Positions 40,897 through 50,109 are shown, counted from the first letter of the stretch. The stretch is 64,000 nt of DNA from Rossellomorea aquimaris (GCF_000935355.1 NZ_JXZC01000006.1:124001-188000), one strand, 5' to 3'. Notes: generated by a model from the letters alone, not told the origin. A program made the numbers and translations.

Positions 40897-41023
40897 ATGT
40901 GTCTGCCAGCTCCGGCGGCTAGAGGCTCGAGGTCATAAGTCAACCCTGCCAAAAAGGCAAAGAACGCCTTTCCGGCAGGGCTGTCTTATGCTTGTCGCCT
41001 CTGAACGAGCCGCCTCCGCTTTA
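40897..41023. repeat. palindromic intergenic element, copy 2
   Basis: A 127-bp direct repeat of copy 1 lying immediately after it. The same fold is kept, but stems differ by paired changes: the outer stem is GGCGGCT/AGCCGCC and the inner one CCCTGCC/GGCAGGG. The loop AAAAAGGCAAAGAACGCCTTT is identical in core. It ends four bases before the glyQS stop codon. Confidence 0.85.
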
Positions 41024-41027
41024 GGTT

Positions 41028-42401
41028 TTAAAATTTAATTTTCTCTTGCAAGAACGCCTTGACTTCGCTGATCGGCATTCTGACCTGCTCCATTGTGTCT
41101 CGGTCACGTACGGTCACTTGACGATCTTCAACGGAGTCAAAATCAAATGTGATACAGAAAGGTGTACCGATTTCATCTTGACGACGGTAGCGTTTACCGA
41201 TGGATGCTGTTTCGTCGAAGTCAATCATAAGATCCTGTGATAATTCTTCATATACCTTGAATGCATCATCAGATAACTTCTTGGAAAGTGGCAGAACCGC
41301 TGCCTTGAATGGAGCCAGTGCCGGATGGAAGCGGAGCACTGTACGTGAATCATTTTCAAGTTCTTCTTCTTCAAATGCGTCACATAAGAACGCAAGTGTT
41401 ACACGGTCTGCTCCAAGAGACGGTTCGATACAGTATGGTACATACTTCTCATTGGTTTGCGGATCCATGTAGTGGAAGTCCTCATTCGAATGTTCCATAT
41501 GACGCTTCAGGTCAAAGTCTGTACGATCTGCTACACCCCAAAGTTCTCCCCAGCCGAATGGGAATTTGTATTCGATATCCGTTGTTGCGTTACTGTAATG
41601 GGATAATTCATCTTTATCATGATCACGTAAACGCATGTTATCTTCGTTCATTCCCAAGTTAAGTAACCAGTTTTTACAGAATTCACGCCAGAATGAGAAC
41701 CATTCAAGGTCTTCACCCGGTTTACAGAAGAATTCCAGTTCCATTTGTTCAAATTCACGTGTTCTGAATGTGAAGTTACCAGGTGTAATTTCATTACGGA
41801 AGCTTTTTCCGACTTGTGCAATACCGAATGGCATTTTCTTACGCATTGAGCGCTGAACATTTTTAAAGTTAACAAAGATCCCTTGTGCCGTTTCAGGGCG
41901 AAGGTAGATTTCATTTGTTGAAGATTCGGTAACCCCTTGATGAGTTTTAAACATTAAATCGAATTGACGGATATCCGTGAAGTCCTGACTTCCGCAATCA
42001 GGGCACACGATGCTGTGCTCCTTGATGATTTCTTCCATTTTCTCAAACGAAAGTCCATCCACGATCATTTCAATACCTTTTTCTTCAAGGGCATTTTCAA
42101 TGATTTTGTCTGCACGATGACGCGTTTTACACTGCTTGCAATCAATCATCGGGTCATTGAAGTTTCCAACGTGACCAGAGGCTACCCATGTTTGTGGATT
42201 CATTAAAATACTTGCATCCAGACCCACATTGTATGGGGACTCCTGAACGAATTTTTTCCACCATGCTTTTTTAATATTGTTTTTTAATTCTACACCTAAT
42301 GGACCGTAATCCCAGGTGTTAGCGAGTCCTCCGTAGATTTCAGAACCCGGGAAAACAAATCCGCGATGCTTTGCTAAATTTACTACTTGTTCCATTGACA
42401 T
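41028..42401 (-). CDS. glyQS: glycine--tRNA ligase, single-chain (alpha2) type
   Basis: Class II aminoacyl-tRNA synthetase charging tRNA-Gly. 457 residues. Motif 1 region [21 protein letters not shown], motif 2 [21 protein letters not shown], motif 3 [10 protein letters not shown], plus a C-terminal anticodon-binding domain. This is the homodimeric type, not the bacterial alpha2beta2 GlyQ+GlyS pair that B. subtilis has at this locus. ATG 42401 (MSMEQVV) follows AAAAGGAGTGA. Oriented opposite to recO and ccpN, with a T-box leader. Confidence 0.95.
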   Translation of the reverse strand: MSMEQVVNLAKHRGFVFPGSEIYGGLANTWDYGPLGVELKNNIKKAWWKKFVQESPYNVGLDASILMNPQTWVASGHVGNFNDPMIDCKQCKTRHRADKIIENALEEKGIEMIVDGLSFEKMEEIIKEHSIVCPDCGSQDFTDIRQFDLMFKTHQGVTESSTNEIYLRPETAQGIFVNFKNVQRSMRKKMPFGIAQVGKSFRNEITPGNFTFRTREFEQMELEFFCKPGEDLEWFSFWREFCKNWLLNLGMNEDNMRLRDHDKDELSHYSNATTDIEYKFPFGWGELWGVADRTDFDLKRHMEHSNEDFHYMDPQTNEKYVPYCIEPSLGADRVTLAFLCDAFEEEELENDSRTVLRFHPALAPFKAAVLPLSKKLSDDAFKVYEELSQDLMIDFDETASIGKRYRRQDEIGTPFCITFDFDSVEDRQVTVRDRDTMEQVRMPISEVKAFLQEKIKF

Positions 42402-42652
42402 AAAAGTCACTCCTTTTCATCATGTATGTAAATAAAATAAAAAAGCTCGTCCCTAGGCGCATGGCCTAGGGACGAGCTTGATACTCGCGGTTCCACCCTA
42501 GTTGATATACGTCATACATACATGTATACCCACTTTTAAATGTTAAAATTGCTCGGGATTGCCTTTTCCTTGCTTTCCAGGCTTTCACCATCCCTGGTCG
42601 CTTGAGTGCAGCAAGTACTTATCGATCCGTCATAGCATTATTGGTTTAAGAT
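42402..42652 (-). ncRNA. T-box leader of glyQS
   Basis: The minus strand carries the T-box core AGGGTGGAACCGCG (42499-42486) that pairs with uncharged tRNA acceptor ends, followed by a terminator hairpin (42479-42438, GCTCGTCCCTAGG stem with T tract) that alternates with the antiterminator. Upstream lies a stem I with an AGTA element and a candidate GGC glycine specifier at 42563-42561. Uncharged tRNA-Gly would allow readthrough into glyQS. About 250 nt. Confidence 0.93.
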
Positions 42653-42658
42653 GAAGAT

Positions 42659-42687
42659 ATTTTATCATGATGCTTGAATAAATACAA
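42659..42687 (-). promoter_or_regulatory. candidate promoter of the glyQS T-box transcript
   Basis: On the minus strand, TTGTAT (42687-42682), a 17-base spacer and TAAAAT (42664-42659). Confidence 0.6.
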
Positions 42688-42876
42688 CCATCGATCTTAT
42701 GAAGAGAAAAGATTTGAAGTTTGTATCAAAAAAAGATACTCTTTGTAAAGTGAAATTTAAAATATAGTGTTGACACAATAGAATGATAATATGCTCTTTT
42801 CATTTTAATTAAATAGTATATAATATTTCATATAAAGTATAACATAAATAGTCTGTTCGTTAGGTGGTGAGTAACA

Positions 42877-43503
42877 ATCGAACTTAATAAGCGTCAAGAA
42901 CATATTCTACAAATAGTTAAAGACAACGGACCTATCACTGGTGAACAAATCGCCGATCAATTAAACTTGACCAGGGCGACCCTCAGGCCTGATCTGGCCA
43001 TCCTAACCATGGCGGGTTATCTGGATGCCCGTCCAAGAGTGGGGTATTTCTATACAGGGAAAACAGGAACGCAGCTGTTGACAGAAAACCTAAACAAAAT
43101 ATATGTTAAAGATTATCAATCGATTCCTGTAGTGGTAAACGAAAATGTTTCTGTGTATGATGCTATTGTTACGATGTTCCTGGAGGACGTAGGAACATTA
43201 TTCGTAGTGGATGCCAATACGTACTTAGTTGGAGTTCTTTCCCGTAAGGATCTTTTAAGAGCGAGCATCGGGAAGCAGGAACTTAGTACCTTGCCGGTGA
43301 ATATTATTATGACGAGAATGCCCAATATCACTGTCTGTGAAAAAGATGACCAGCTAATAGGCGTTGCCAAAGACTTGATCCATAAGCAAATTGACTCCGT
43401 TCCTGTGATTAAGAAAACGGAAAAAGGCGATTTAGAAGTAATAGGCAGAATTACGAAAACGAATATCACGAAAGCATTTGTAGCGTTAGCAGATGAATAT
43501 TAG
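42877..43503 (+). CDS. ccpN: transcriptional repressor CcpN, unusual start
   Basis: Winged-helix plus tandem CBS-domain repressor of gluconeogenic genes (gapB, pckA) and SR1 RNA in B. subtilis. HTH region IELNKRQEHILQIVKDNGPI and GEQIADQLNLTRATLRPDLA, then CBS domains (VYDAIVTMFLEDVGTLFVVD; SVPVIKKTEKGD). In frame, a TGA at 42868 is followed by GTA ACA ATC; no ATG, GTG or TTG occurs before 42967, which would delete the HTH. A good AGGTGG lies nine bases before ATC 42877. Either ATC starts translation or one inserted base breaks GTG AGT ACA ATC (MSTIELNKR). Confidence 0.8.
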   Translation: MELNKRQEHILQIVKDNGPITGEQIADQLNLTRATLRPDLAILTMAGYLDARPRVGYFYTGKTGTQLLTENLNKIYVKDYQSIPVVVNENVSVYDAIVTMFLEDVGTLFVVDANTYLVGVLSRKDLLRASIGKQELSTLPVNIIMTRMPNITVCEKDDQLIGVAKDLIHKQIDSVPVIKKTEKGDLEVIGRITKTNITKAFVALADEY

Positions 43504-43519
43504 AAGGTGGTGAACGATC

Positions 43520-44329
43520 GTGAAAGAACCGATCATCTATGTTGTATCCGACTCGGTAGGTGAAACTGCTGAACTAGTCACAAAAGCGGCGATTAGCCAA
43601 TTCAATGGTTCCAATACGGTCATTAAACGCTTTCCGTATGTAGAGGACCTGGAACATATCGACGAAGTGATTTCCTTAGCGAAATTAAATCAGGGGCTTA
43701 TTGTTTACACCTTGGTTAAGCCGGATATGCGTGCCTATATCAAAAAAGAAGCTGAAAGAGAAGAGTTATACGCTTTCGATATTATCGGTCCATTAATGGA
43801 TAAATATCAATCAGCATACCAAAAGGAACCATTGTTCGAGCCAGGAACGGTAAGGAAGCTGGATGATGATTACTTTAAGAAAGTAGAAGCCATTGAGTTT
43901 GCCGTTAAGTACGACGACGGGAGAGATCCCCGCGGTATTCTTAGAGCGGATATTGTCTTAGTGGGTGTTTCCAGAACATCGAAAACGCCATTATCACAAT
44001 ACCTTGCACTGAAGAGAATTAAAGTGGCCAATGTACCACTCGTACCGGAAGTCGATCCCCCGGAGGAATTATTCATGGTTTCTCCGAAGAAATGCTTCGG
44101 GTTAAAGATCAGCCCTGAAAAGTTGAATACAATCCGCCGTGAAAGATTAAAGTCACTGGGATTGAATGATCAGGCAAGCTATGCAAATATTCAACGGATT
44201 GAAGATGAGCTGAAATATTTCGAGAAAATAACCGATCGGATAGGGTGTCATGTGATTGATGTAACGAACAAAGCGGTTGAAGAAACAGCGAATGTCATTA
44301 CCAATATCTATCAGCACTCAAACGATTAA
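43520..44329 (+). CDS. yqfL: pyruvate/PEP synthase regulatory kinase-phosphorylase (YqfL, DUF299)
   Basis: Bifunctional Ser/Thr kinase and phosphorylase regulating pyruvate phosphate dikinase or PEP synthase in relatives; in B. subtilis YqfL works as a positive regulator alongside CcpN. P-loop-like [15 protein letters not shown] and N-terminal [19 protein letters not shown] are diagnostic. GTG start with AAGGTGGTG upstream, 16 bases after ccpN: one operon for control of gluconeogenesis. 269 residues. Confidence 0.94.
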   Translation: MKEPIIYVVSDSVGETAELVTKAAISQFNGSNTVIKRFPYVEDLEHIDEVISLAKLNQGLIVYTLVKPDMRAYIKKEAEREELYAFDIIGPLMDKYQSAYQKEPLFEPGTVRKLDDDYFKKVEAIEFAVKYDDGRDPRGILRADIVLVGVSRTSKTPLSQYLALKRIKVANVPLVPEVDPPEELFMVSPKKCFGLKISPEKLNTIRRERLKSLGLNDQASYANIQRIEDELKYFEKITDRIGCHVIDVTNKAVEETANVITNIYQHSND

Positions 44330-44344
44330 CTTTTAACTTTAAAA

Positions 44345-44389
44345 GGAATGATACTTTCCCTGAATAAAGCGGAAGGATCATTCTTTTTT
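44345..44389 (+). terminator. terminator after yqfL
   Basis: GAATGATACTTTCC / GGAAGGATCATTC hairpin, then TTTTTTT. Confidence 0.85.
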
Positions 44390-44441
44390 TGGTGAACATA
44401 ACCAGAAGGACAGAAAGGTTTCATTTCTTGAGTTTTTATAG

Positions 44442-44470
44442 TGGTCAAACTTGTCCGATTATACTATAAT
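44442..44470 (+). promoter_or_regulatory. candidate sigma-A promoter of yqxD-dnaG-sigA
   Basis: TGGTCA, 17-base spacer, perfect TATAAT in the otherwise AT-rich gap between yqfL and yqxD. The rest of that gap (to 44634) shows no further feature. Confidence 0.6.
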
Positions 44471-44634
44471 AAAAAATTGTGATAAAAATATTTAAAATAG
44501 GTTTAGACTAAACTCTTAAGGAATAAACTAATTATTGTGATATGTCAAGTCTCGTCTCAATTAAAATTCGACAATTTTAATCAAATCTCTAGGAAAGTTC
44601 ATAAAGAGAGAAGGATAATACGGAGTGATGTAGA

Positions 44635-45111
44635 ATAGTTAGTATTAGCGAACATAAGTCTACCGTCTATGTAGATGCAGATGCTTGCCCGGTAAAACAG
44701 GAAATCATTAAAATTACCAGTGGATATGGCTTTGAAATTGTTTTTGTTGCTTCTCATGCCCATAGGAAGAACGAACCCGACCAAGGTACGTGGGTATATG
44801 TAGATAGTTCGAAAGAAGCGGCCGACTTATACATTATGAATCATGTCAGACCTCAAGATGTCCTGGTAACTCAGGATATTGGATTGGCAAGCCTGGTCTT
44901 GCCGAAAAAAGTTTATGCCATCTCTCCCCGGGGAAAAGCCTACAGGGAAGAGAGTATAGTCACCGCACTCGATTATCGATACGTCGCAGCAAAAGAACGC
45001 CGTAGAGGAAACTATGGTAAAGGTCCTAAACCTTTTACAAATGAAGACAGAGAAACATTTTGTATTTCCTTCGATAAAATCTTGTCGGAAATTGCAGGAG
45101 AATCGGAATAA
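44635..45111 (+). CDS. yqxD: UPF0178 family protein YqxD/YaiI, unusual start
   Basis: NYN/PIN-like domain protein; the N-terminal VYVDADACPVKQEI motif with its acidic residues is diagnostic, as are VLVTQDIGLASLVLPK and the C-terminal GPKPFTNEDRETF. Function unknown; likely a nuclease fold. In frame, TGA at 44626 is followed by TGT AGA ATA GTT AGT ATT, and the first ordinary start (ATG 44836) would remove the active-site motif. GGAG at 44622 lies nine bases before ATA 44635, which I list as the tentative start. In B. subtilis also just upstream of dnaG. Confidence 0.75.
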   Translation: MVSISEHKSTVYVDADACPVKQEIIKITSGYGFEIVFVASHAHRKNEPDQGTWVYVDSSKEAADLYIMNHVRPQDVLVTQDIGLASLVLPKKVYAISPRGKAYREESIVTALDYRYVAAKERRRGNYGKGPKPFTNEDRETFCISFDKILSEIAGESE

Positions 45112-45155
45112 GTACAGAATGGATTAAGAGGGTAAATAAAAACAGGTGATAAATC

Positions 45156-46970
45156 GTGTCTGAAAGAATCCCTGAAGATAAGTTAAATAAAATTTTATCG
45201 TCAACTGATATCGTAGATGTCGTCAGTGATTATGTACAACTGAAGAAGCAGGGACGAAATTATTTTGGTTTGTGTCCGTTTCATGGAGAGAATACTCCAT
45301 CTTTTTCTGTTTCCCCTGACAAACAGATATTTCACTGCTTCGGATGCGGAGCCGGAGGAAATGCGTTTACATTTCTAATGGATGTTGATGGGTTAAGCTT
45401 CCTGGAAGCAGCGCAAAAGCTTGGCTCTAAAGTAGGAGAAGAAATCTCCATACAAACCACTTCTTCATCTGAAAGGGAGCTTCCCCCTCAAGAAGATGAA
45501 AAGCAAATGATGGAAGCTCATGAGTTATTAAGTAAATTTTACCACCATCTCCTTCTAAATACAAAGGAAGGTCAGGAAGCCCTCGAATATTTGTTGGCCC
45601 GGGGGTTTACGACTGAAAGTATTACTAAATTTCAGATTGGGTGGTCACTTCCAAGCTGGGATTTTACGGTTAAGTTTCTTCAGAAACGAGGCTATTCCCT
45701 TGAACTGATGGAAGAGGCGGGTTTACTTGTTAGAAGAGAAAGAGACAATTCCTTCCTGGATCGCTTCAGAGGAAGAATCATGTTTCCTATAGTCGATACC
45801 AAAGGGAACACGGTCGCCTTTTCAGGAAGAAGCATCGATTCAAATGATGAACCGAAGTACTTAAACAGTCCGGAAACGAAAATTTTCAACAAGAGCAGCA
45901 TTCTTTATAATTATCACGGCGCACGCGCAATGATTAGAAGAAAACAACAGGCCGTCCTGTTTGAAGGATTTGCCGACGTTATCTCGGCAAATGAAGCAGA
46001 AGTGGAAAATGGGGTAGCCACTATGGGTACTTCATTGACAGAGCAGCAAATCGGGTTGCTCAAGCGCTTAACGGATTCCGTAATCATTTGTTATGATGGT
46101 GATTCTGCCGGGGTGGAAGCTGCATTTCGGGCAGGGAATCTTCTTCACAATCATCAGCTGAATATTCGTATCGCTACAATACCAGAACAATTAGACCCTG
46201 ATGACTACATTTCCAAATATGGTGCAGCAAAGTTTCAACAAGATGTAATAGGGGCAAGCTTAACGTTCATGGCATTTAAGCTTCGGTATTATAAGCTGAA
46301 GAAAAACTTAAATGATGAAGGAGATCGCCTGAAGTATATAGAAGAAATACTTAAGGAAATTACTCAATTGAGTAAGGCGGTTGAAAAGGATTATTATTTA
46401 AGGTATTTGGCGGATGAGTTCGAACTATCTTTAGAGGCTCTTCAAGAGCAGTTAACTGAACTGGAAGGCCCGGAGAAGCGGAAGTCTAAACCACCTAAAC
46501 AGATAGGTATGCAAGGCAATTTCTCCAGACAGACCCAGTCAAAATTGTTGCCCGCTTATCAGACTGCCGAGAGAAGATTAATTGCCTATATGCTTAAGGA
46601 TCCGAATATCGCTTACAAGGTGCAGGAGTGGCTTGCAGGTACTAACCTTAATATTGATGAACATCAGGCTATTATTACTTATTTATTGGGTTATTATGAA
46701 GAAGGTCTGCCTCCAAGTGCCAGTGCCTTTATTGGGTACCTACCCGATGAGAGGTTAAGAAGGATCGTAACGGACATTGAAATGATGTCAATAAGCGAAG
46801 AAAGTACGGACCAAGAATTACTGGATTATGTCAATCAGGTGTTAAAACATCAAAAGATGTTGAGAATAAAAGAAAAAGAAGTGGAAAGAAAAGAAGCAGA
46901 ACGACTGAAGGATTACCGAAAAGAAGCACAAATAGCAATGGAAATCTTACAGCTGCGTAAGTCTCTATAA
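45156..46970 (+). CDS. dnaG: DNA primase
   Basis: Synthesises RNA primers for replication. N-terminal zinc finger (CPFHGENTPSFSVSP...FHCFGCGAGG), RNA-polymerase core domain with TOPRIM residues (VLFEGFADVISA, CYDGDSAG), and C-terminal helicase-binding domain (about residue 450 on). 604 residues. GTG start with CAGGTGAT upstream. First full member of the dnaG-sigA macromolecular synthesis operon. Confidence 0.97.
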   Translation: MSERIPEDKLNKILSSTDIVDVVSDYVQLKKQGRNYFGLCPFHGENTPSFSVSPDKQIFHCFGCGAGGNAFTFLMDVDGLSFLEAAQKLGSKVGEEISIQTTSSSERELPPQEDEKQMMEAHELLSKFYHHLLLNTKEGQEALEYLLARGFTTESITKFQIGWSLPSWDFTVKFLQKRGYSLELMEEAGLLVRRERDNSFLDRFRGRIMFPIVDTKGNTVAFSGRSIDSNDEPKYLNSPETKIFNKSSILYNYHGARAMIRRKQQAVLFEGFADVISANEAEVENGVATMGTSLTEQQIGLLKRLTDSVIICYDGDSAGVEAAFRAGNLLHNHQLNIRIATIPEQLDPDDYISKYGAAKFQQDVIGASLTFMAFKLRYYKLKKNLNDEGDRLKYIEEILKEITQLSKAVEKDYYLRYLADEFELSLEALQEQLTELEGPEKRKSKPPKQIGMQGNFSRQTQSKLLPAYQTAERRLIAYMLKDPNIAYKVQEWLAGTNLNIDEHQAIITYLLGYYEEGLPPSASAFIGYLPDERLRRIVTDIEMMSISEESTDQELLDYVNQVLKHQKMLRIKEKEVERKEAERLKDYRKEAQIAMEILQLRKSL

Positions 46971-47006
46971 AAAGGTATTGTAAGGAAGTTGGAAGGAGGG
47001 GAACAA

Positions 47007-48137
47007 ATGGCTGAAAAGTCAGCGCGTTCCAAACAAATAGCGTCAGAATTAACAGTTGATCAAGTGAAAGAATTTTTAGTTAACCAAGGTAAAAAAAGAG
47101 GAGTCCTCACATACGAAGATATTGCTGATAAATTATCAGGGTTCGAGTTGGATTCAGATCAAATGGATGAATTCTACGAACAATTAGGTGAACAGGGTGT
47201 AGAAATCATCAATGAAAATGACGAAGATGATGATCCAGGTGCCACGGAGTTAGAGAAGGAAGAGGAAGAAGAATTCAATCTGAATGATTTAAGCGTTCCT
47301 CCAGGAGTAAAAATAAATGATCCGGTTCGTATGTATCTGAAAGAAATCGGAAGAGTGGACCTTTTATCTGCAGAGGAAGAGATAAATCTAGCCAAGAGAA
47401 TTGAAGAGGGCGATGAGGAAGCTAAGCGACGTCTCGCTGAAGCGAACTTAAGACTGGTTGTTAGTATCGCTAAGCGTTATGTCGGTCGCGGTATGCTATT
47501 CTTGGACCTTATCCAGGAAGGTAATATGGGTCTGATCAAAGCGGTGGAAAAGTTTGATTACCGTAAAGGGTACAAATTCAGTACGTATGCAACCTGGTGG
47601 ATCCGCCAAGCCATCACCCGTGCCATTGCTGACCAGGCCAGAACGATTCGTATTCCGGTTCATATGGTGGAAACCATCAATAAACTGATACGCGTGCAAA
47701 GACAACTATTACAAGACTTAGGGCGTGAGCCGGCACCGGAAGAAATCGCAGAAGAAATGGATTTAACACCTGAAAAAGTTCGGGAAATCCTTAAAATTGC
47801 TCAAGAACCGGTATCCCTTGAAACACCGATTGGTGAAGAAGACGATTCTCATCTTGGTGATTTCATTGAAGATGCAGAAGCTCAATCTCCTTCAGAACAT
47901 GCCGCTTACGAACTTTTAAAAGAACAGCTTGAAGATGTACTGGACACATTGACAGATCGTGAAGAAAATGTTCTTCGTTTACGCTTTGGTCTGGATGATG
48001 GCAGGACCCGTACACTTGAAGAAGTAGGAAAAGTCTTCGGGGTAACACGGGAGCGTATTCGTCAGATAGAAGCAAAAGCTCTGAGAAAACTGCGTCATCC
48101 AAGCAGAAGCAAACGATTAAAAGACTTTTTGGAATAG
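47007..48137 (+). CDS. sigA: RNA polymerase primary sigma factor SigA
   Basis: Housekeeping sigma-70 factor, 376 residues. Short acidic region 1.1, region 1.2 ([20 protein letters not shown]), 2 ([40 protein letters not shown]), 3, and 4.2 helix-turn-helix ([20 protein letters not shown]). ATG 47007 follows AAGGAGGGG; the frame from 46989 starts before the site. Also known as rpoD. A terminator follows directly. Confidence 0.98.
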   Translation: MAEKSARSKQIASELTVDQVKEFLVNQGKKRGVLTYEDIADKLSGFELDSDQMDEFYEQLGEQGVEIINENDEDDDPGATELEKEEEEEFNLNDLSVPPGVKINDPVRMYLKEIGRVDLLSAEEEINLAKRIEEGDEEAKRRLAEANLRLVVSIAKRYVGRGMLFLDLIQEGNMGLIKAVEKFDYRKGYKFSTYATWWIRQAITRAIADQARTIRIPVHMVETINKLIRVQRQLLQDLGREPAPEEIAEEMDLTPEKVREILKIAQEPVSLETPIGEEDDSHLGDFIEDAEAQSPSEHAAYELLKEQLEDVLDTLTDREENVLRLRFGLDDGRTRTLEEVGKVFGVTRERIRQIEAKALRKLRHPSRSKRLKDFLE

Positions 48138-48147
48138 AACCCATGTG

Positions 48148-48181
48148 CTGCCTCTATTGTGCGTAGAGGTAGTTTTTTTTT
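48148..48181 (+). terminator. terminator after sigA
   Basis: CTGCCTCTA / TAGAGGTAG hairpin with nine T residues. Confidence 0.9.
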
Positions 48182-48572
48182 GCCCGAAATAAAGGGTTTT
48201 TTATCACCTTTGACATTTTCGACCTGTACGATATTAATTTCATTATTTGTCATTTATTTTACTGAATTGTCAATCGTTTTGCAAACAACGATTTTGGCAA
48301 GTTTTGTCGGATTATTAGCAGGAAAAGGAATTTATTATACTAAGAAACAATTATCTTCCTTACTTTTGTATATGGCTGCCGCTTGCATACTTCTTCTGAC
48401 CTCCATAGAAATATCAGGAGCATTATTTGGTGAAAGTCCTTTCGGGATGCACATAACCCCATTTCCGAACTATATACTTTGGGTAAGTGCTGGTTTGAAA
48501 TGGAGCCTGACTTATTTTTCCCTTTCAGGTATGGCCAGGAGGAATCCTGTTAATTATTTTATATTACTATAA
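48159..48572 (+). CDS. unrecognised small membrane protein, start uncertain
   Basis: A 137-residue hydrophobic frame with about four predicted membrane helices (FSTCTILISLFVIYF; LQTTILASFVGLLAG; LLLYMAAACILLLTS; last around YILWVSAGLKWSLTY). I do not recognise the family. The frame opens within the sigA terminator: GTG 48159 has no ribosome site; TTG 48210 (LTFSTCT) has AAAGGG 13 bases before it, too far to be ideal. The ORF length in a gap and coherent membrane pattern favour a real gene, but it could be a remnant or chance ORF. Confidence 0.45.
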   Translation: MRRGSFFLPEIKGFLSPLTFSTCTILISLFVIYFTELSIVLQTTILASFVGLLAGKGIYYTKKQLSSLLLYMAAACILLLTSIEISGALFGESPFGMHITPFPNYILWVSAGLKWSLTYFSLSGMARRNPVNYFILL

Positions 48573-48735
48573 CTTCTGAAAATTTAAAAGTTTTTTAAAG
48601 TTGAGAAAATTAACTATTCCCTTTTATAATAGGAATGAGAGCGTATTCATAGAGTGCTGAAATTATGTTTGAAAGCGCTATTATAAAAATGGTGTCAGGG
48701 CTTTCAGTCATCAAAGTTAGACAAGGGGGATAATG

Positions 48736-49878
48736 ATGAATTTCGACTTAACACAAGAACAAACAATGATTAAAAAGACAATCAGGGAATTTGCTGAAGA
48801 AGAAGTGGCTCCAGGTGCATTGGATCGTGACCGCTCAAAGGAATTTCCTAAGGAAATTTTCAAGAAGCTTTCTGACCTGGGAATGATGGGACTTCCGTTT
48901 CCAGAGGAATATGGGGGGGCAGGTGCCGATACGGTCAGTTTCGCAATCGTAACCGAAGAGCTCAGCCGGGCTTGTGCTTCGACAGGTATTACGTACTCTG
49001 CACATATTTCACTGGGTGGGGCACCCATCAACTTATTTGGATCTCATGAACAAAAGGAAGAATATTTAACCCCAATCTGTACAGGGGAATCGTTTGGAGC
49101 TTTCGGCCTGACTGAACCCAATGCAGGTTCAGATGCAGGAGGAACCCAAACAACTGCAGAAGATAAAGGGGATAAATGGGTTATTAACGGTAATAAGTGC
49201 TATATTACCAATGCAAGCTATGCGAATCATCTCGCGTTAACAGCGATTACAGGTAGAAACAATGGGAACAAAGAAATAAGTGCGATTATCGTTCCGACTA
49301 AAGCAAAAGGATTTACCGTAATTGATAACTATGAAAAAATGGGGCTTCATTCATCAAACACGACAGAGTTGGTACTTGAAGATGTGGAAGTGCCTAAAGA
49401 AAACCTGTTAGGAAAACAAGGAGAAGGTTTTAAACAGTTCCTTGTCACCCTCGATGGGGGCAGGATTGGAATCGGTGCCATGGCTGTCGGTGTAGCACAG
49501 GCTGCTTTTGATAAAGCTTTGCAGTATTCAAAGGAAAGAAAGCAATTTGGCAAAACCTTATCACAGTTCCAAGTCACTCAATTTAAGCTTGCTGACATGG
49601 CGATGAAGATTGAGCTGGCAAGGAATATGGTTCTTAAGGCAGCATGGTTGAAAGATCAGGGAAGACCATTTTCGAAAGAAGCCTCCATGTGTAAGCTGTA
49701 TGCTTCAGAAATCAGTATGGAAGTAGCGGATGAAGCCATTCAGATTCATGGTGGATACGGATACATGAAAGAATATCATGTGGAAAGATATCTGCGGGAT
49801 GCCAAGCTCCTTGAAATCGGAGAAGGAACCTCAGAAGTCCAGAGAATGGTCATTTCAAGGCTTATAGGATGTCAGTAA
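48736..49878 (+). CDS. acyl-CoA dehydrogenase
   Basis: FAD-dependent dehydrogenase making the alpha,beta double bond in acyl-CoA (fatty-acid or branched-chain degradation). FGLTEPNAGSDAGG and the C-terminal QIHGGYGYMKEYHVERYLRDAKLLEIGEGTSE are family signatures, including the catalytic glutamate position. 380 residues. Substrate length cannot be told. ATG 48733 and 48736 adjoin; AAGGGGG spacing favours 48736. B. subtilis lacks such a gene between sigA and cccA, so this is a local insertion. Confidence 0.93.
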   Translation: MNFDLTQEQTMIKKTIREFAEEEVAPGALDRDRSKEFPKEIFKKLSDLGMMGLPFPEEYGGAGADTVSFAIVTEELSRACASTGITYSAHISLGGAPINLFGSHEQKEEYLTPICTGESFGAFGLTEPNAGSDAGGTQTTAEDKGDKWVINGNKCYITNASYANHLALTAITGRNNGNKEISAIIVPTKAKGFTVIDNYEKMGLHSSNTTELVLEDVEVPKENLLGKQGEGFKQFLVTLDGGRIGIGAMAVGVAQAAFDKALQYSKERKQFGKTLSQFQVTQFKLADMAMKIELARNMVLKAAWLKDQGRPFSKEASMCKLYASEISMEVADEAIQIHGGYGYMKEYHVERYLRDAKLLEIGEGTSEVQRMVISRLIGCQ

Positions 49879-50109
49879 GGTAAAAACACTATAATGCAAA
49901 TCAAGAGCTCTATTGGTCCGCTCCGGGGCAGTGGGGCTCTCTTTCTTTAAATGGAATTTCACCTTTTTTCACAGGAAATGTGTCTAATTTGTGAGAAAGA
50001 TGGAAAAGTTAATTGATAGTACTTTTACTTTGTCGTTTTTTACAGTAAAATATAAAGTGTTGAAAAGAGCACTATTTTTTGGATTTTGTACATAAAGGAG
50101 GTTAAAATC

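Noticed and set aside
42765..42800. TTGACA at about 42772 as the ccpN promoter
   Set aside because: No -10 at 16-18 bases; the TATAAT-like sequences nearby lie at unsuitable spacing. The region is simply AT-rich.
42967..43503. ccpN starting at TTG 42967
   Set aside because: This start removes most of the winged-helix domain; homologous sequence continues in frame upstream to 42877.
44836..45111. yqxD starting at ATG 44836
   Set aside because: It would lose the VDADACP motif, which is clearly encoded in frame upstream at about 44671.
49905..49950. Terminator after the acyl-CoA dehydrogenase gene
   Set aside because: AGAGC and GCTCT can pair but the rest of the stem is poor and the T tail is broken; not strong enough to list.
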